A stretch of 64,000 nt of DNA, taken from positions 1 to 64,000 of the forward strand of contig OW818697.1 in NCBI GenBank assembly GCA_942493365.1, written 5' to 3'. A program made the position numbers and the translations under genes. The notes under the pieces were generated by a model. It was not told where the DNA came from. It was given only the letters and a program-made list of their open reading frames with translations, and made no database searches. The stretch is from UBA8949 sp942493365. GTDB taxonomy: Bacteria; Bacillota; Clostridia; Saccharofermentanales; UBA5734. Shown piece by piece: positions 20,578-28,802 of this stretch (the first letter of the stretch is position 1; each line of letters starts with the position of its first letter).

Positions 20578-23259
20578 TTATGCTTCAAAATCCTGCGCAT
20601 TCGACTGGATCAAATCAATAAATGCTGTGGCAATCGCAGGGTCAAACTGGGTGCCAGAACAGCGCGCAATTTCGGCCACCGCCTGTTCGACGCTGAGGCC
20701 TTGGCGATAACTCCGGTCGCTGGTCATGGCGTCATAGGAGTCGGCCAGGGCGATGATGCGAGCTTCGCGAGAAATCTCCTCGCCCTTGAGTCCTTTGGGA
20801 TAGCCTTTGCCATCCCAGCGTTCGTGGTGCTCGAGGATGTTGTTGGCCAGCTCGGAGAATTCGCTGATCGAGCTGAGGATACGCCAGCCGATTTCGGGGT
20901 GTTTGACAATTTCCTTCCATTCGTCCGAGTTGAGCTTGCCTGGCTTGTTGAGAATGGTTTCGTCAATGCCGATTTTGCCGATATCGTGGATCAGTCCGGC
21001 GACTTTGATTTTGTTAACCGTCTGACTGTTGACACCGAGCTTGACCGAGAGCATTTCGCAAATTTCGCTGACGCGCTTGGAGTGCAACATTTCACGGCCG
21101 CTTTTGGCAAACAGGGTGCTCATGACCAGATCAATGGTGCGGCTGCGCATGCTGGTGCTTTCGTACAGTTTGTGTTTAAACAGGAAGTTTTCAGCTGCGA
21201 TCTGTATGGCCTGGATGCTCATTTCCGCTTGCGTCTTGGTCTCATAGCCAAACGAAATGGAAAGAGCGATTGGCAGAGATTTCTCCTGAAGGGCACGTTC
21301 TTTAATCCGACTGATAAACAGTTCAGCGCCTGCCGCGTCCATTTTGGGCAGAATGACGGAAAACTCATCACCGCCGGTCCTGGCCACAATATCTTCGGCA
21401 CGGCATTCGCTTTGGATCACCTCCGCGGACTGTTTCAGCAGCGCGTCGCCGATGTTGTGCCCAAACGATTCATTCACCAGTTTGAGGCCGTTGAGATCCC
21501 CCATGACAATGGTGATCGGCAGGTTGTATACTTTGTCGAGTCTTTGCAATGCTTCTTCAAAATAGCGTCGATTGTAGATGCCGGTCATCTGATCGTGATA
21601 ACTGAAGTAGATCAGCTTTTCTTCGTTCTTCTTGCGTTCATTGATGTCCACGCAAAAGGCAATCAGCCGCTCCTCAGAAATTTTGGCAGCAATCAGATCG
21701 ATCCAGAAGGCCGCATTGTCTTTGGCAAAAATGGTAATTTCTTTGCTGATAGTTGCGCCAGCCTGAGGATCGTTGATAGCCTTCATAATCTCAGCAGCAC
21801 TGGTATCATCAATAAAATCCTCTATTTTCATTTGCAGCAGCTCGGCTTCAGCATATCCGGCCATCTGGCAGGCGACCTGGTTGACTTCAACCAATTGCCC
21901 GTTGCGATTGATTACAACAATGCCGATCGGTGCTTTTTCGGTGTAAGCGCGAAATTTGCCCTCACTGGCAATCAGCTCGAGTTCGGCCTTTTTGCGATCG
22001 GTAATATCGGTGATAATCACGGCAAACTGCATCTTTTGCGGTGAGTATGCCTCCACTTCAAAATACTTGTCTTTGTCAGCGGCATAATTCTCATAGTGTG
22101 TTGGCTCGCCGGTCAGGGCTACCTGACCGTACAGGTCGACCCATTGTTTTTGGATATGCGGTGTCAGTTCCAGAACACGCTTGCCAATGATGTCCTCATG
22201 TCGGAGTCCGGTTAGCCGTTCGAAACTCGGGTTGGTATCAAGGAATCGATAATCAACGACTTCGCCGGCTTCATTGGTTATGACCTCATGAACTGCCATG
22301 CCCTGCAGCATCTGTGAAACCAGCAGGCGGTACTTTTTTTCGCTTTCTCGCAGATTGTCTTCAATCAGCTTTTTCTCGGTGATATCCTCCAGCATACATA
22401 AATGACAAGGGTTCCCATTTATCCTGATGTTGGTTGGTGTGATTTTCATATTGACCCAGACAATCGATCCATCGGGTTTATAATAACGCTTTTCCATGCT
22501 GAAACCGACAATTTTGCCGCTGTTCAACAGCGCCATATTGGCCTCGTCTTCTGCTAGATCGTCAATATGGGTGATGCTCGCCCAATCAATCGGGCCATGT
22601 TCGTCTGCAATGGATCGGCCAATGATTTCGCTGAACTGGTTGTTGGCCTGATAGATTCGGCCATTGACAGAATCCGATATTGTTATCCCCAGCGGTGCCT
22701 GTTCATATATTGAACGATAGCGTTCTTCGCTTTCTTTGCGGATTTGACTTTCTTTTTTCAAGCTGTCCAGCAAACGAAGCATTTGCTCATTGGCCAATTG
22801 GAGGTCGATGGTTTGTTCTTCAACCAATCTGGCCAATCTTTCCTTTTCGTTGCGCTTGTCGTGCATGGCTGTTTTGATTTTTATCATCGCACGAACCTGA
22901 GCAATTAATTCGCTTTCGTCGACCGGCTTGGATAAAAACGCCTCGGCGCCGCACTCCAAGGCCAGAATCCGGTATTCGCGATCCCCTTTGAGCGCTGTGA
23001 CAAAGACAATCGGGATATCCGAGGTCTGTGGATCAGCTTTCAGCGTTCGACAGACCGTGAAACCATCCATATCCGGCATGATGACGTCAAGCAAAATCAC
23101 CTCCGGGTCATGTTCCGCTGCGAGCCTGATGCCATCTAGCCCATTGAGCGCCGTCAAAATCAAGGCAGCCGGGAAGGCTTCCGTGATCATGGCCTGCATG
23201 ATGACGATGTTATCCGGATTATCGTCAATGATTAAAATACGCTTCAGGTTATTGACCAT
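20578..23259 (-). CDS. REC-PAS-GGDEF-HD-GYP cyclic-di-GMP protein
   Basis: An 893-residue response regulator that may both make and degrade cyclic nucleotides. Domains in order: receiver (1-125, phospho-Asp58 in LLDVIMPDMDG), a helical linker, three PAS domains (about 175-300, 305-425, 430-545), GGDEF (550-700) and HD-GYP (710-890). The GGDEF motif is intact (629-633), with an inhibitory RxxD (RAED) five residues before it, so an active, feedback-inhibited cyclase is likely. The HD-GYP half keeps HDIGKIG (758-764), EHHERWDGKGYPKG and LADSYDAMTSDR, all needed for hydrolysis. The ATG at 23259 follows CGAGGTGCTTT and overlaps the kinase gene by 11 bp, so the pair is probably one phosphorelay. 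Confidence 0.93.
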   Translation of the reverse strand: MVNNLKRILIIDDNPDNIVIMQAMITEAFPAALILTALNGLDGIRLAAEHDPEVILLDVIMPDMDGFTVCRTLKADPQTSDIPIVFVTALKGDREYRILALECGAEAFLSKPVDESELIAQVRAMIKIKTAMHDKRNEKERLARLVEEQTIDLQLANEQMLRLLDSLKKESQIRKESEERYRSIYEQAPLGITISDSVNGRIYQANNQFSEIIGRSIADEHGPIDWASITHIDDLAEDEANMALLNSGKIVGFSMEKRYYKPDGSIVWVNMKITPTNIRINGNPCHLCMLEDITEKKLIEDNLRESEKKYRLLVSQMLQGMAVHEVITNEAGEVVDYRFLDTNPSFERLTGLRHEDIIGKRVLELTPHIQKQWVDLYGQVALTGEPTHYENYAADKDKYFEVEAYSPQKMQFAVIITDITDRKKAELELIASEGKFRAYTEKAPIGIVVINRNGQLVEVNQVACQMAGYAEAELLQMKIEDFIDDTSAAEIMKAINDPQAGATISKEITIFAKDNAAFWIDLIAAKISEERLIAFCVDINERKKNEEKLIYFSYHDQMTGIYNRRYFEEALQRLDKVYNLPITIVMGDLNGLKLVNESFGHNIGDALLKQSAEVIQSECRAEDIVARTGGDEFSVILPKMDAAGAELFISRIKERALQEKSLPIALSISFGYETKTQAEMSIQAIQIAAENFLFKHKLYESTSMRSRTIDLVMSTLFAKSGREMLHSKRVSEICEMLSVKLGVNSQTVNKIKVAGLIHDIGKIGIDETILNKPGKLNSDEWKEIVKHPEIGWRILSSISEFSELANNILEHHERWDGKGYPKGLKGEEISREARIIALADSYDAMTSDRSYRQGLSVEQAVAEIARCSGTQFDPAIATAFIDLIQSNAQDFEA

Positions 23260-26173
23260 AAAGCACCTCGTTGATGACTTTGAAAAACTGCTTCTCGATA
23301 ATCGGTTTGGTAATAAAGGCGTCAAAGCCATGGGCAAGAATTGTTTCGCGGTCATGAATCATGGCACTGGCTGTCAGGGCAATAATCGGGATATGCTGCA
23401 GCTGCGGCATGTTGCGAATCTCAGCGAAGGCTTTGATCCCATCAATAAGCGGCAATTCAATATCCATCAGGATGAGATCGGGCACCGATGCAATGGCCAT
23501 CTCAATACCTTCTTGGCCATTGATGGCTCCGATGACGTCATAATGATCGGCCAGAATGGCCTTGGCAGTGATCATGTTGTCCGGATTGTCCTCAACGATC
23601 AGGATGAGCGGTTTGGCGCGGCGAGTCGTGGCACTTTGGGGCGGAAAAAGCATGGAGTCGATAGCGTTCTGTAATTCCAGACGATTGACATCGCCCTTTT
23701 GGATCAGCTGATGAACGCTGTTGTGTTTGAGAAATTTGAGCTCGTCTTTGGTGATTTGCTTGGCGGTCAGAACCAGAACCGGCACATGTGCCGTCCGTTC
23801 GGCATTGCGAATGGTTTTAAGTACTTCAAAGCCATCAATTACAGGCATCATCAGATCCAGCATGATGGCATTCGGGGTGATCTGATCCATAATTCTGAAG
23901 GCTTCGGCGGCATCCTGCGCGATCAGCAGCCGATATCCCAGTTCTTCGACAACATCTTTGATCTGAATAATTGCCGCCTCACTGTCCTCGACCAGCAGGA
24001 TGATTTTGTCATTTGTTATGGCGTCTGGTTTGCGGTGGGATCGATGTCCGTTGGCTTGACCATCGAGTCGATCAAATGATTTTGCAACTGTTTCGTGTAT
24101 GGATCCGAGCGGCAAAGAAATCGTGAAGGTTGAACCCTTGCCAAGTTTGCTTTGGACGGTAATTGCGCCACCCAGTAAATGGGCATATTTTTGGGCGATC
24201 GCCATACCCAGACCGGTGCCGCCATACTTGCGCGAGGTGCTGGCATCAGCCTGACGGAATTCGTCAAATATATGCGGCAAATAATCTTCGTTCATCCCGA
24301 TGCCGGTATCAGAAATAACAATCTCAAGGTTACTGTCCTTGGCTGTCAGCGAGACTTTGACCGTGCCCTTTTCGGTGAACTTGATGGCGTTGCCAATGAT
24401 GTTAAGCAAAATGTGATTGACCTTGGTCGCATCGCTGGTGATCATAATGTCCGGTTCGTTCACTTCATTGATCAGTTTGATGTTCTTTTGCTGCGCCTGG
24501 ATTTGCAGCAAGGCAACAACATCAGCGACAACGTGGTTGGGATTGAAACTGGTTATTTCAATTTCTTCACGGCCAGCTTCGATACGGGATATGTCTAAAA
24601 TGTCATTGATCATGGCCAGTAGGTTTTTGCCGTTGCGTTCGATAATTTCCAGATAGCTGTATTCCTCCTCCGGGATCTTCTGGGCCAATCGGCGGTTGAG
24701 AATCCCCGACAAGGCAATGACCGAATTGAGCGGCGTCCGCAATTCGTGACTCATATTGGACAGGAAATTGGTCTTGAGTTTACTGCCTTCATCGAGCTGG
24801 CGTTTTTGGATTTCCAGCTCGTTGTTTTGCTGGGTAAGTTCGTTTTTCTGGAGTTCAAGTTCCTGGTTCTGCACCGCCAGCGCGTTTCTAAAATTCTCGA
24901 TGGTCCGATAGGCCAACACACCTTCGACCCTCGCGCTCAGCGTCACGAGCACGCTGTCAATCAGACCTGCGGCATGATCCATAAACTTGGTTGTGCTGGC
25001 CAGTGAAATAATGGCAATTGTCTTTTCCTGAGATTTGATGGGAATGGTCATGATCTCATGGGCGTTAATATCGCCGCTGATTGCGGAAAATACCATCTGG
25101 CTGTCCTCTGCGACCCTGATCAGATGACGCTTGTGGTTAGTGCCCAGCGAAAGTCCTGGCTCGCCTTCGAAATTGTCCGCGTCAAAAGTCGTTTTCGCCT
25201 TGTTGTTCAAGCCGATTGACTCAAACAGCTCGAATGATTTTTCGCTTTCGCTGAGCAAATAAACCGCGCACATCTGGGCGCCGGTATGATCGGCCAATGA
25301 CCTTAGCGTCGCGCGGAAAAATGCTCTGGCGTCCTCCTGGCTGAGCATTACACCGACCAGTTGGGCCGCTTTGTTGTTCAACTCAAGATTGGTCTGAATC
25401 GTCTCGACCATGATGTTGAAGGAAGATGACAGTTCGCCAAATTCGTTCATGCCAGCGTACTGGCAGCGAGCGTCAAGATCGCCTTGGTGAAAATGTTCGG
25501 TTGCTGCGGATAGAGCTTTCAGTGGTGTGCGTATTTTACGCGTCAGAATAACACTGATGAGGAGTGTCAGGAGCAAGGTTGCCACAACCAGCAGAATGAG
25601 CTGAAGGGTCAGGGTATTGTCCAGTTCAACATAGTTTGTATAGAGTTCGGCTGCTTTCGCGCTGGCAAAGTCGCTGATGACGGCAATTTTGTTCAGCAAA
25701 TCCTGACGCAAAATGCCTATCGTGCCATCGTTCGATAAACTTTCTTCGAAAACCCCTGTCGAACCAGTTTCTATTTGGCCTATGCTTTTGTCTATTTCAT
25801 TTTTCCAGGTCGTAAAGGCAATATAAGCATCATCGATATTTTCACGCGGTCCCAGATAGCGGTCGTACAGCATTTCGAATTTCAGCAACGCCTCAGCATC
25901 AGCGGCTGATCTTTGCTCTATGGCCATTTGTCGGTCTGACTCATCGTGTGCAATCAGCTGATCACGAATGCTGATCTGTGATTTGTAAATATCTTCCCGC
26001 ATATTTCCGACGGTGGTCAGGACATTGAGCGGATGTCGGTACAAGGTGTCAGCCTGGGTGAAGAGCTGATTGGTCTGAACATAACTGATTGTTGCCATCA
26101 AAACTAACAAGGTCATGATTATGGCGAAGCCGATGTTTAGTTGGGTTCCGATTCTTAAAAAATGGCTTTTCAT
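23249..26173 (-). CDS. Hybrid sensor histidine kinase with two receivers
   Basis: 974 residues. Membrane helices at about 11-31 and 188-210 flank an extracellular helical sensor (32-187). HAMP (211-264), GAF (about 275-425), coiled coil (430-465, rich in Gln, Asn, Glu), HisKA with NMSHELRTPLN (phospho-His476), and HATPase with NIIGNAIKFT, DTGIGM and GGTGLGMA follow. Two receiver domains end the protein (724-842 with Asp773, 855-974 with Asp904). The signal is unknown. The ATG follows GAGGTGAAGGAAG. The gene for the REC-GGDEF-HD-GYP protein overlaps its end, and the CheR-like gene starts the group 6 bp upstream, so a stimulus is likely passed to c-di-GMP turnover. Confidence 0.95.
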   Translation of the reverse strand: MKSHFLRIGTQLNIGFAIIMTLLVLMATISYVQTNQLFTQADTLYRHPLNVLTTVGNMREDIYKSQISIRDQLIAHDESDRQMAIEQRSAADAEALLKFEMLYDRYLGPRENIDDAYIAFTTWKNEIDKSIGQIETGSTGVFEESLSNDGTIGILRQDLLNKIAVISDFASAKAAELYTNYVELDNTLTLQLILLVVATLLLTLLISVILTRKIRTPLKALSAATEHFHQGDLDARCQYAGMNEFGELSSSFNIMVETIQTNLELNNKAAQLVGVMLSQEDARAFFRATLRSLADHTGAQMCAVYLLSESEKSFELFESIGLNNKAKTTFDADNFEGEPGLSLGTNHKRHLIRVAEDSQMVFSAISGDINAHEIMTIPIKSQEKTIAIISLASTTKFMDHAAGLIDSVLVTLSARVEGVLAYRTIENFRNALAVQNQELELQKNELTQQNNELEIQKRQLDEGSKLKTNFLSNMSHELRTPLNSVIALSGILNRRLAQKIPEEEYSYLEIIERNGKNLLAMINDILDISRIEAGREEIEITSFNPNHVVADVVALLQIQAQQKNIKLINEVNEPDIMITSDATKVNHILLNIIGNAIKFTEKGTVKVSLTAKDSNLEIVISDTGIGMNEDYLPHIFDEFRQADASTSRKYGGTGLGMAIAQKYAHLLGGAITVQSKLGKGSTFTISLPLGSIHETVAKSFDRLDGQANGHRSHRKPDAITNDKIILLVEDSEAAIIQIKDVVEELGYRLLIAQDAAEAFRIMDQITPNAIMLDLMMPVIDGFEVLKTIRNAERTAHVPVLVLTAKQITKDELKFLKHNSVHQLIQKGDVNRLELQNAIDSMLFPPQSATTRRAKPLILIVEDNPDNMITAKAILADHYDVIGAINGQEGIEMAIASVPDLILMDIELPLIDGIKAFAEIRNMPQLQHIPIIALTASAMIHDRETILAHGFDAFITKPIIEKQFFKVINEVLYGQ

Positions 26174-26179
26174 CTTCCT

Positions 26180-27010
26180 TCACCTCAGTTGAAAAATTGC
26201 GGCATGCAAATCTGTCTTTGTGAGTTTGGTTGCTTTTGTCATTATAGCCTTCTCAGCTTCACCCGTCACGAGAAAACCTTGACGGGATAATGATTTGATC
26301 AGTTTTCTGAGCATGAATTGCTGTGCTTCCGGCTTGTAATACAAAAGCAGATTGCAGCAGAAAATCAGGTCGAAATCGCCGAAAACGCTTTCGGATGGGC
26401 TCGTGGTGGTTGGATCCAGAAGATCATAACGCGCAAAAGTAATTTTGTCTTTCAGGCGCGGGAGCACGATGTATTCTTTCTCTTTTTCGTGAAAAAATTT
26501 TTGCAGTTGGCCAACCTTGAGGTTTTGAACCTCGTGTTGGTTATATGTGCCCCGTGACGCTGTTTGCAGCGCCGCCTCGGAGCGGTCGGTGGCAATGATT
26601 CGATAGCGGGGTTTGGGGTCGCACGCAGCAGTCAACTCTTCAATCATCATGGCAATTGAATAAGCTTCCTGGCCGGTCGAACAGCCAGCCGACCAGATTC
26701 TGAACTCACCGTTGTTTTTTTGTTGGAGCAATAACGGCATTAAACGTCTGCTCAGTATTTCAAAGGTCAGCAGTTCGCGAAAAAATTGGCTGAAGGTATT
26801 GTTGATGTCCCGATGAAAGGCATCGGCCTCGGTTTTGTTGTGGGTCAGAAGCAGGGCGTATTCATCGATGTGCTTAAGGCCATTGATCTCAAAGCGCTTG
26901 GCCATGGTGCTGATCAGAAAGGGCGCGTCAAAACTGCTGACATCCTGCCCATAGAGTTGCTGCATAATTGATACAATGCCGTCGATTTCCATGTTCATAT
27001 TATAGAGCAT
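26180..27010 (-). CDS. CheR-type SAM-dependent methyltransferase
   Basis: 276 residues with an N-terminal CheR helical domain (about 10-75) and the SAM-binding fold: RIWSAGCSTGQEAYSIAM (103-120) is the CheR motif I, and FDLIFCCNLLLYY corresponds to the family FDLIFCRNVLIYF. Normal CheR proteins methylate glutamates of chemoreceptors. No chemoreceptor, CheB, CheA or CheW gene is nearby. The neighbour is a hybrid kinase, so the target may be that sensor or something else. The start is unclear: ATG codons at 27010, 26998 and 26992 have no good ribosome binding site. The Arg of the usual CRNV motif is Cys here. Confidence 0.88.
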   Translation of the reverse strand: MLYNMNMEIDGIVSIMQQLYGQDVSSFDAPFLISTMAKRFEINGLKHIDEYALLLTHNKTEADAFHRDINNTFSQFFRELLTFEILSRRLMPLLLQQKNNGEFRIWSAGCSTGQEAYSIAMMIEELTAACDPKPRYRIIATDRSEAALQTASRGTYNQHEVQNLKVGQLQKFFHEKEKEYIVLPRLKDKITFARYDLLDPTTTSPSESVFGDFDLIFCCNLLLYYKPEAQQFMLRKLIKSLSRQGFLVTGEAEKAIMTKATKLTKTDLHAAIFQLR

Positions 27011-27026
27011 TTATTGGAAAGACACA

Positions 27027-28307
27027 TCAATGAATGTTATCTTTGCAAACCCACAGTCCCAGCGCCGGGTTGCTGATGTAAAACAGCGTTTCGCCATTGA
27101 GCAAAACATTATCGCCATCGGTCAATTTGGCGGGGTCGTACTTTTCGAACGCCTCGGAGTAAGGCATGTAGCGGAACCCAGCGCTCTCCACCTCGGCGCG
27201 AGTCAGTTTGTCGGAGCAGTAGGTGATCGTGAAGCGCTCGTCGGATGAGCCGTGGATCAGGTGTGCCGCGACTGACAGGTTGTTCTGGATGTCGGCGTTG
27301 CTGCGGCACAGGTCGAGAATATTGGTGCGACCGATGTAGCCGTATTCGCGGATCAGCTTGTCAATCGTTGGGTCTTCGCCGAACTTTTTGACGCCGGGCG
27401 CCAGGATGATCAGCTCGCCACCGTCAGCGATGGCCATGCGGGTGCGGTATATGGCCTTGTTGCCCAGCCAGGTGCTCTTGAATTCCCGCTCGTTCAGATA
27501 GACGACCACCTTTTTGAGCGGCTGGTCGACATAGGTCAGGTTGAGTTGCTGGCTTTGCTTCACGGCCTGCTCGAAAAGACTACGTTCGCGGCCGATATAA
27601 AGGCCGTGTATGGCGGTGTCGTCGCCGCTTTGGGTGGTCACCGTCAGGACATACATCAGTGGCACGTCCTGAATAAAGTGAGCCTCGGCATAGTCAAAAA
27701 CCTTGCGCACCGGTGAAAAGTCGCGGCCCATGATGCGCTCCATGCCGTAGAAGGCTCCGAGCATGTGGGACTGGTTGATCATGTTGCTGCCGCCGCAGCC
27801 AACGAAGATGTTTTTGCTGTAGTTGGCCATGCCAACCACTTCGTGCGGCACGACCTGGCCGATCGAGATGATCAGGTCGTAAGACGGGTCAAGCAGGCGA
27901 CGGTTGACCTCGACGGCGATCGGCTCGCTCATCAGGCCCTCGGAAACTGCGCTGACGAAGGCGCCCGGCACCTCGCCGAGCTTGACGACGTCCTCGCGCC
28001 AATTGTGCCCGACGAAAGCTTCGTAGGGCACTTCTGCGCCGAAGAACATCCGGCACTCCTCAGCCGTCATGGCATCGTGGGTGCCCAACGCCGGCATGAT
28101 CTCAACCTGACAGGTGTCCTTGAGCATTTGGAAATACAGGGCCGTGATTTTGCCCGCACCCGAATACAGCCGGGTGGCGTCGGGCGGGATAAGCAGGACC
28201 TTGCGCGGTGAGATCTGGCGGTCGCGGATGGATTGCTGCAACGAGTCAAACAGTTCCTGATCCGTGATGCCCGTGGCTTGCGTGGCAACTTTGTTGATAT
28301 TGATCAT
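27027..28307 (-). CDS. LarA-like (DUF2088) nickel-pincer family protein
   Basis: 426 residues of the lactate-racemase LarA family. Features include IPPDATRLYSG (40-50), the conserved ALGTHDAMT (73-81, His77), VGHNWRED (99-106), a PHEVVGMANYSKNIFVGCGG segment (about 153-173) that would carry the cofactor lysine, and a C-terminal domain with WLGNKAIYRTRMAI. LarA uses a nickel pincer nucleotide to move hydride at an alpha-hydroxy acid. It is the last gene of the uronate operon, 16 bp after the deleted gnd gene, which suggests a sugar acid (for example a 2-epimerisation of mannonate or gluconate) rather than lactate. That substrate is inference. No larB, larC or larE is in the window. Confidence 0.82.
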   Translation of the reverse strand: MININKVATQATGITDQELFDSLQQSIRDRQISPRKVLLIPPDATRLYSGAGKITALYFQMLKDTCQVEIMPALGTHDAMTAEECRMFFGAEVPYEAFVGHNWREDVVKLGEVPGAFVSAVSEGLMSEPIAVEVNRRLLDPSYDLIISIGQVVPHEVVGMANYSKNIFVGCGGSNMINQSHMLGAFYGMERIMGRDFSPVRKVFDYAEAHFIQDVPLMYVLTVTTQSGDDTAIHGLYIGRERSLFEQAVKQSQQLNLTYVDQPLKKVVVYLNEREFKSTWLGNKAIYRTRMAIADGGELIILAPGVKKFGEDPTIDKLIREYGYIGRTNILDLCRSNADIQNNLSVAAHLIHGSSDERFTITYCSDKLTRAEVESAGFRYMPYSEAFEKYDPAKLTDGDNVLLNGETLFYISNPALGLWVCKDNIH

Positions 28308-28322
28308 CGCTTTTCCCTCGTA

Positions 28323-28802
28323 TCAGACATCATAGGTTGATGACGCGGTGTCGCCGCCTTCACCAGTCCAGTTGGTGTGAAAGAATTTGCCCCTGGGCTG
28401 GTCGATGCGCTCATAGGTATGCGCACCAAAATAATCACGTTGAGCCTGCAAGAGATTGGCCGGCAAGCGTTCGCTGCGGTAGCCGTCGTAATAGGCCAGC
28501 GCTGTGGCAAAGGCCGGCACCGCAAGACCGCCTAGTACGGCCGCGGCGATGACCCGACGCCAGCCGGCCTGGGCAGCATGAATTTTGCTGGTGAAAAAGG
28601 GGTCGAGCAGCAGGTTGGCCAGTTCTTCGATCGAGTAGGCACCGACAATATTTTTACCCTTGGCTCGGCCCTCGACGAAATGTTTGACCTTGTCGATGCT
28701 GCGGTTGTATACCGCCACCGTAAAACCCTTGCTCGCCATGTTCATGACCAGGTTTTCGCCCATGACGGCCAAGCCGATCAGACCGATATTTTGTTTGATC
28801 AT
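28323..28802 (-). pseudogene. gnd: 6-phosphogluconate dehydrogenase, internally deleted
   Basis: An open frame of 159 codons joins the first 60 or so residues of 6-phosphogluconate dehydrogenase (IGLIGLAVMGENLVMNMASK, GRAKGKNIVGAYSIEE) directly to its last 95 or so (LLLDPFF, VPAFATALAYYDGYRSERLP, LLQAQRDYFGAHTYERID, HTNWTGEGGDTASSTYDV). Full enzymes have about 470 residues, so some 310 are missing in frame, including the rest of the NADP domain and the catalytic Lys/His region. It cannot work as a dehydrogenase. The reading frame and the ATGA overlap with uxuB are intact, so the loss looks recent, or it is a collapsed assembly. Confidence 0.88.

Noticed and set aside
20539..22044. A 501-codon open frame on the plus strand
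   Set aside because: It lies opposite the GGDEF/HD-GYP gene, whose motifs are complete. The plus frame has no recognisable domain and is a by-product of codon usage.
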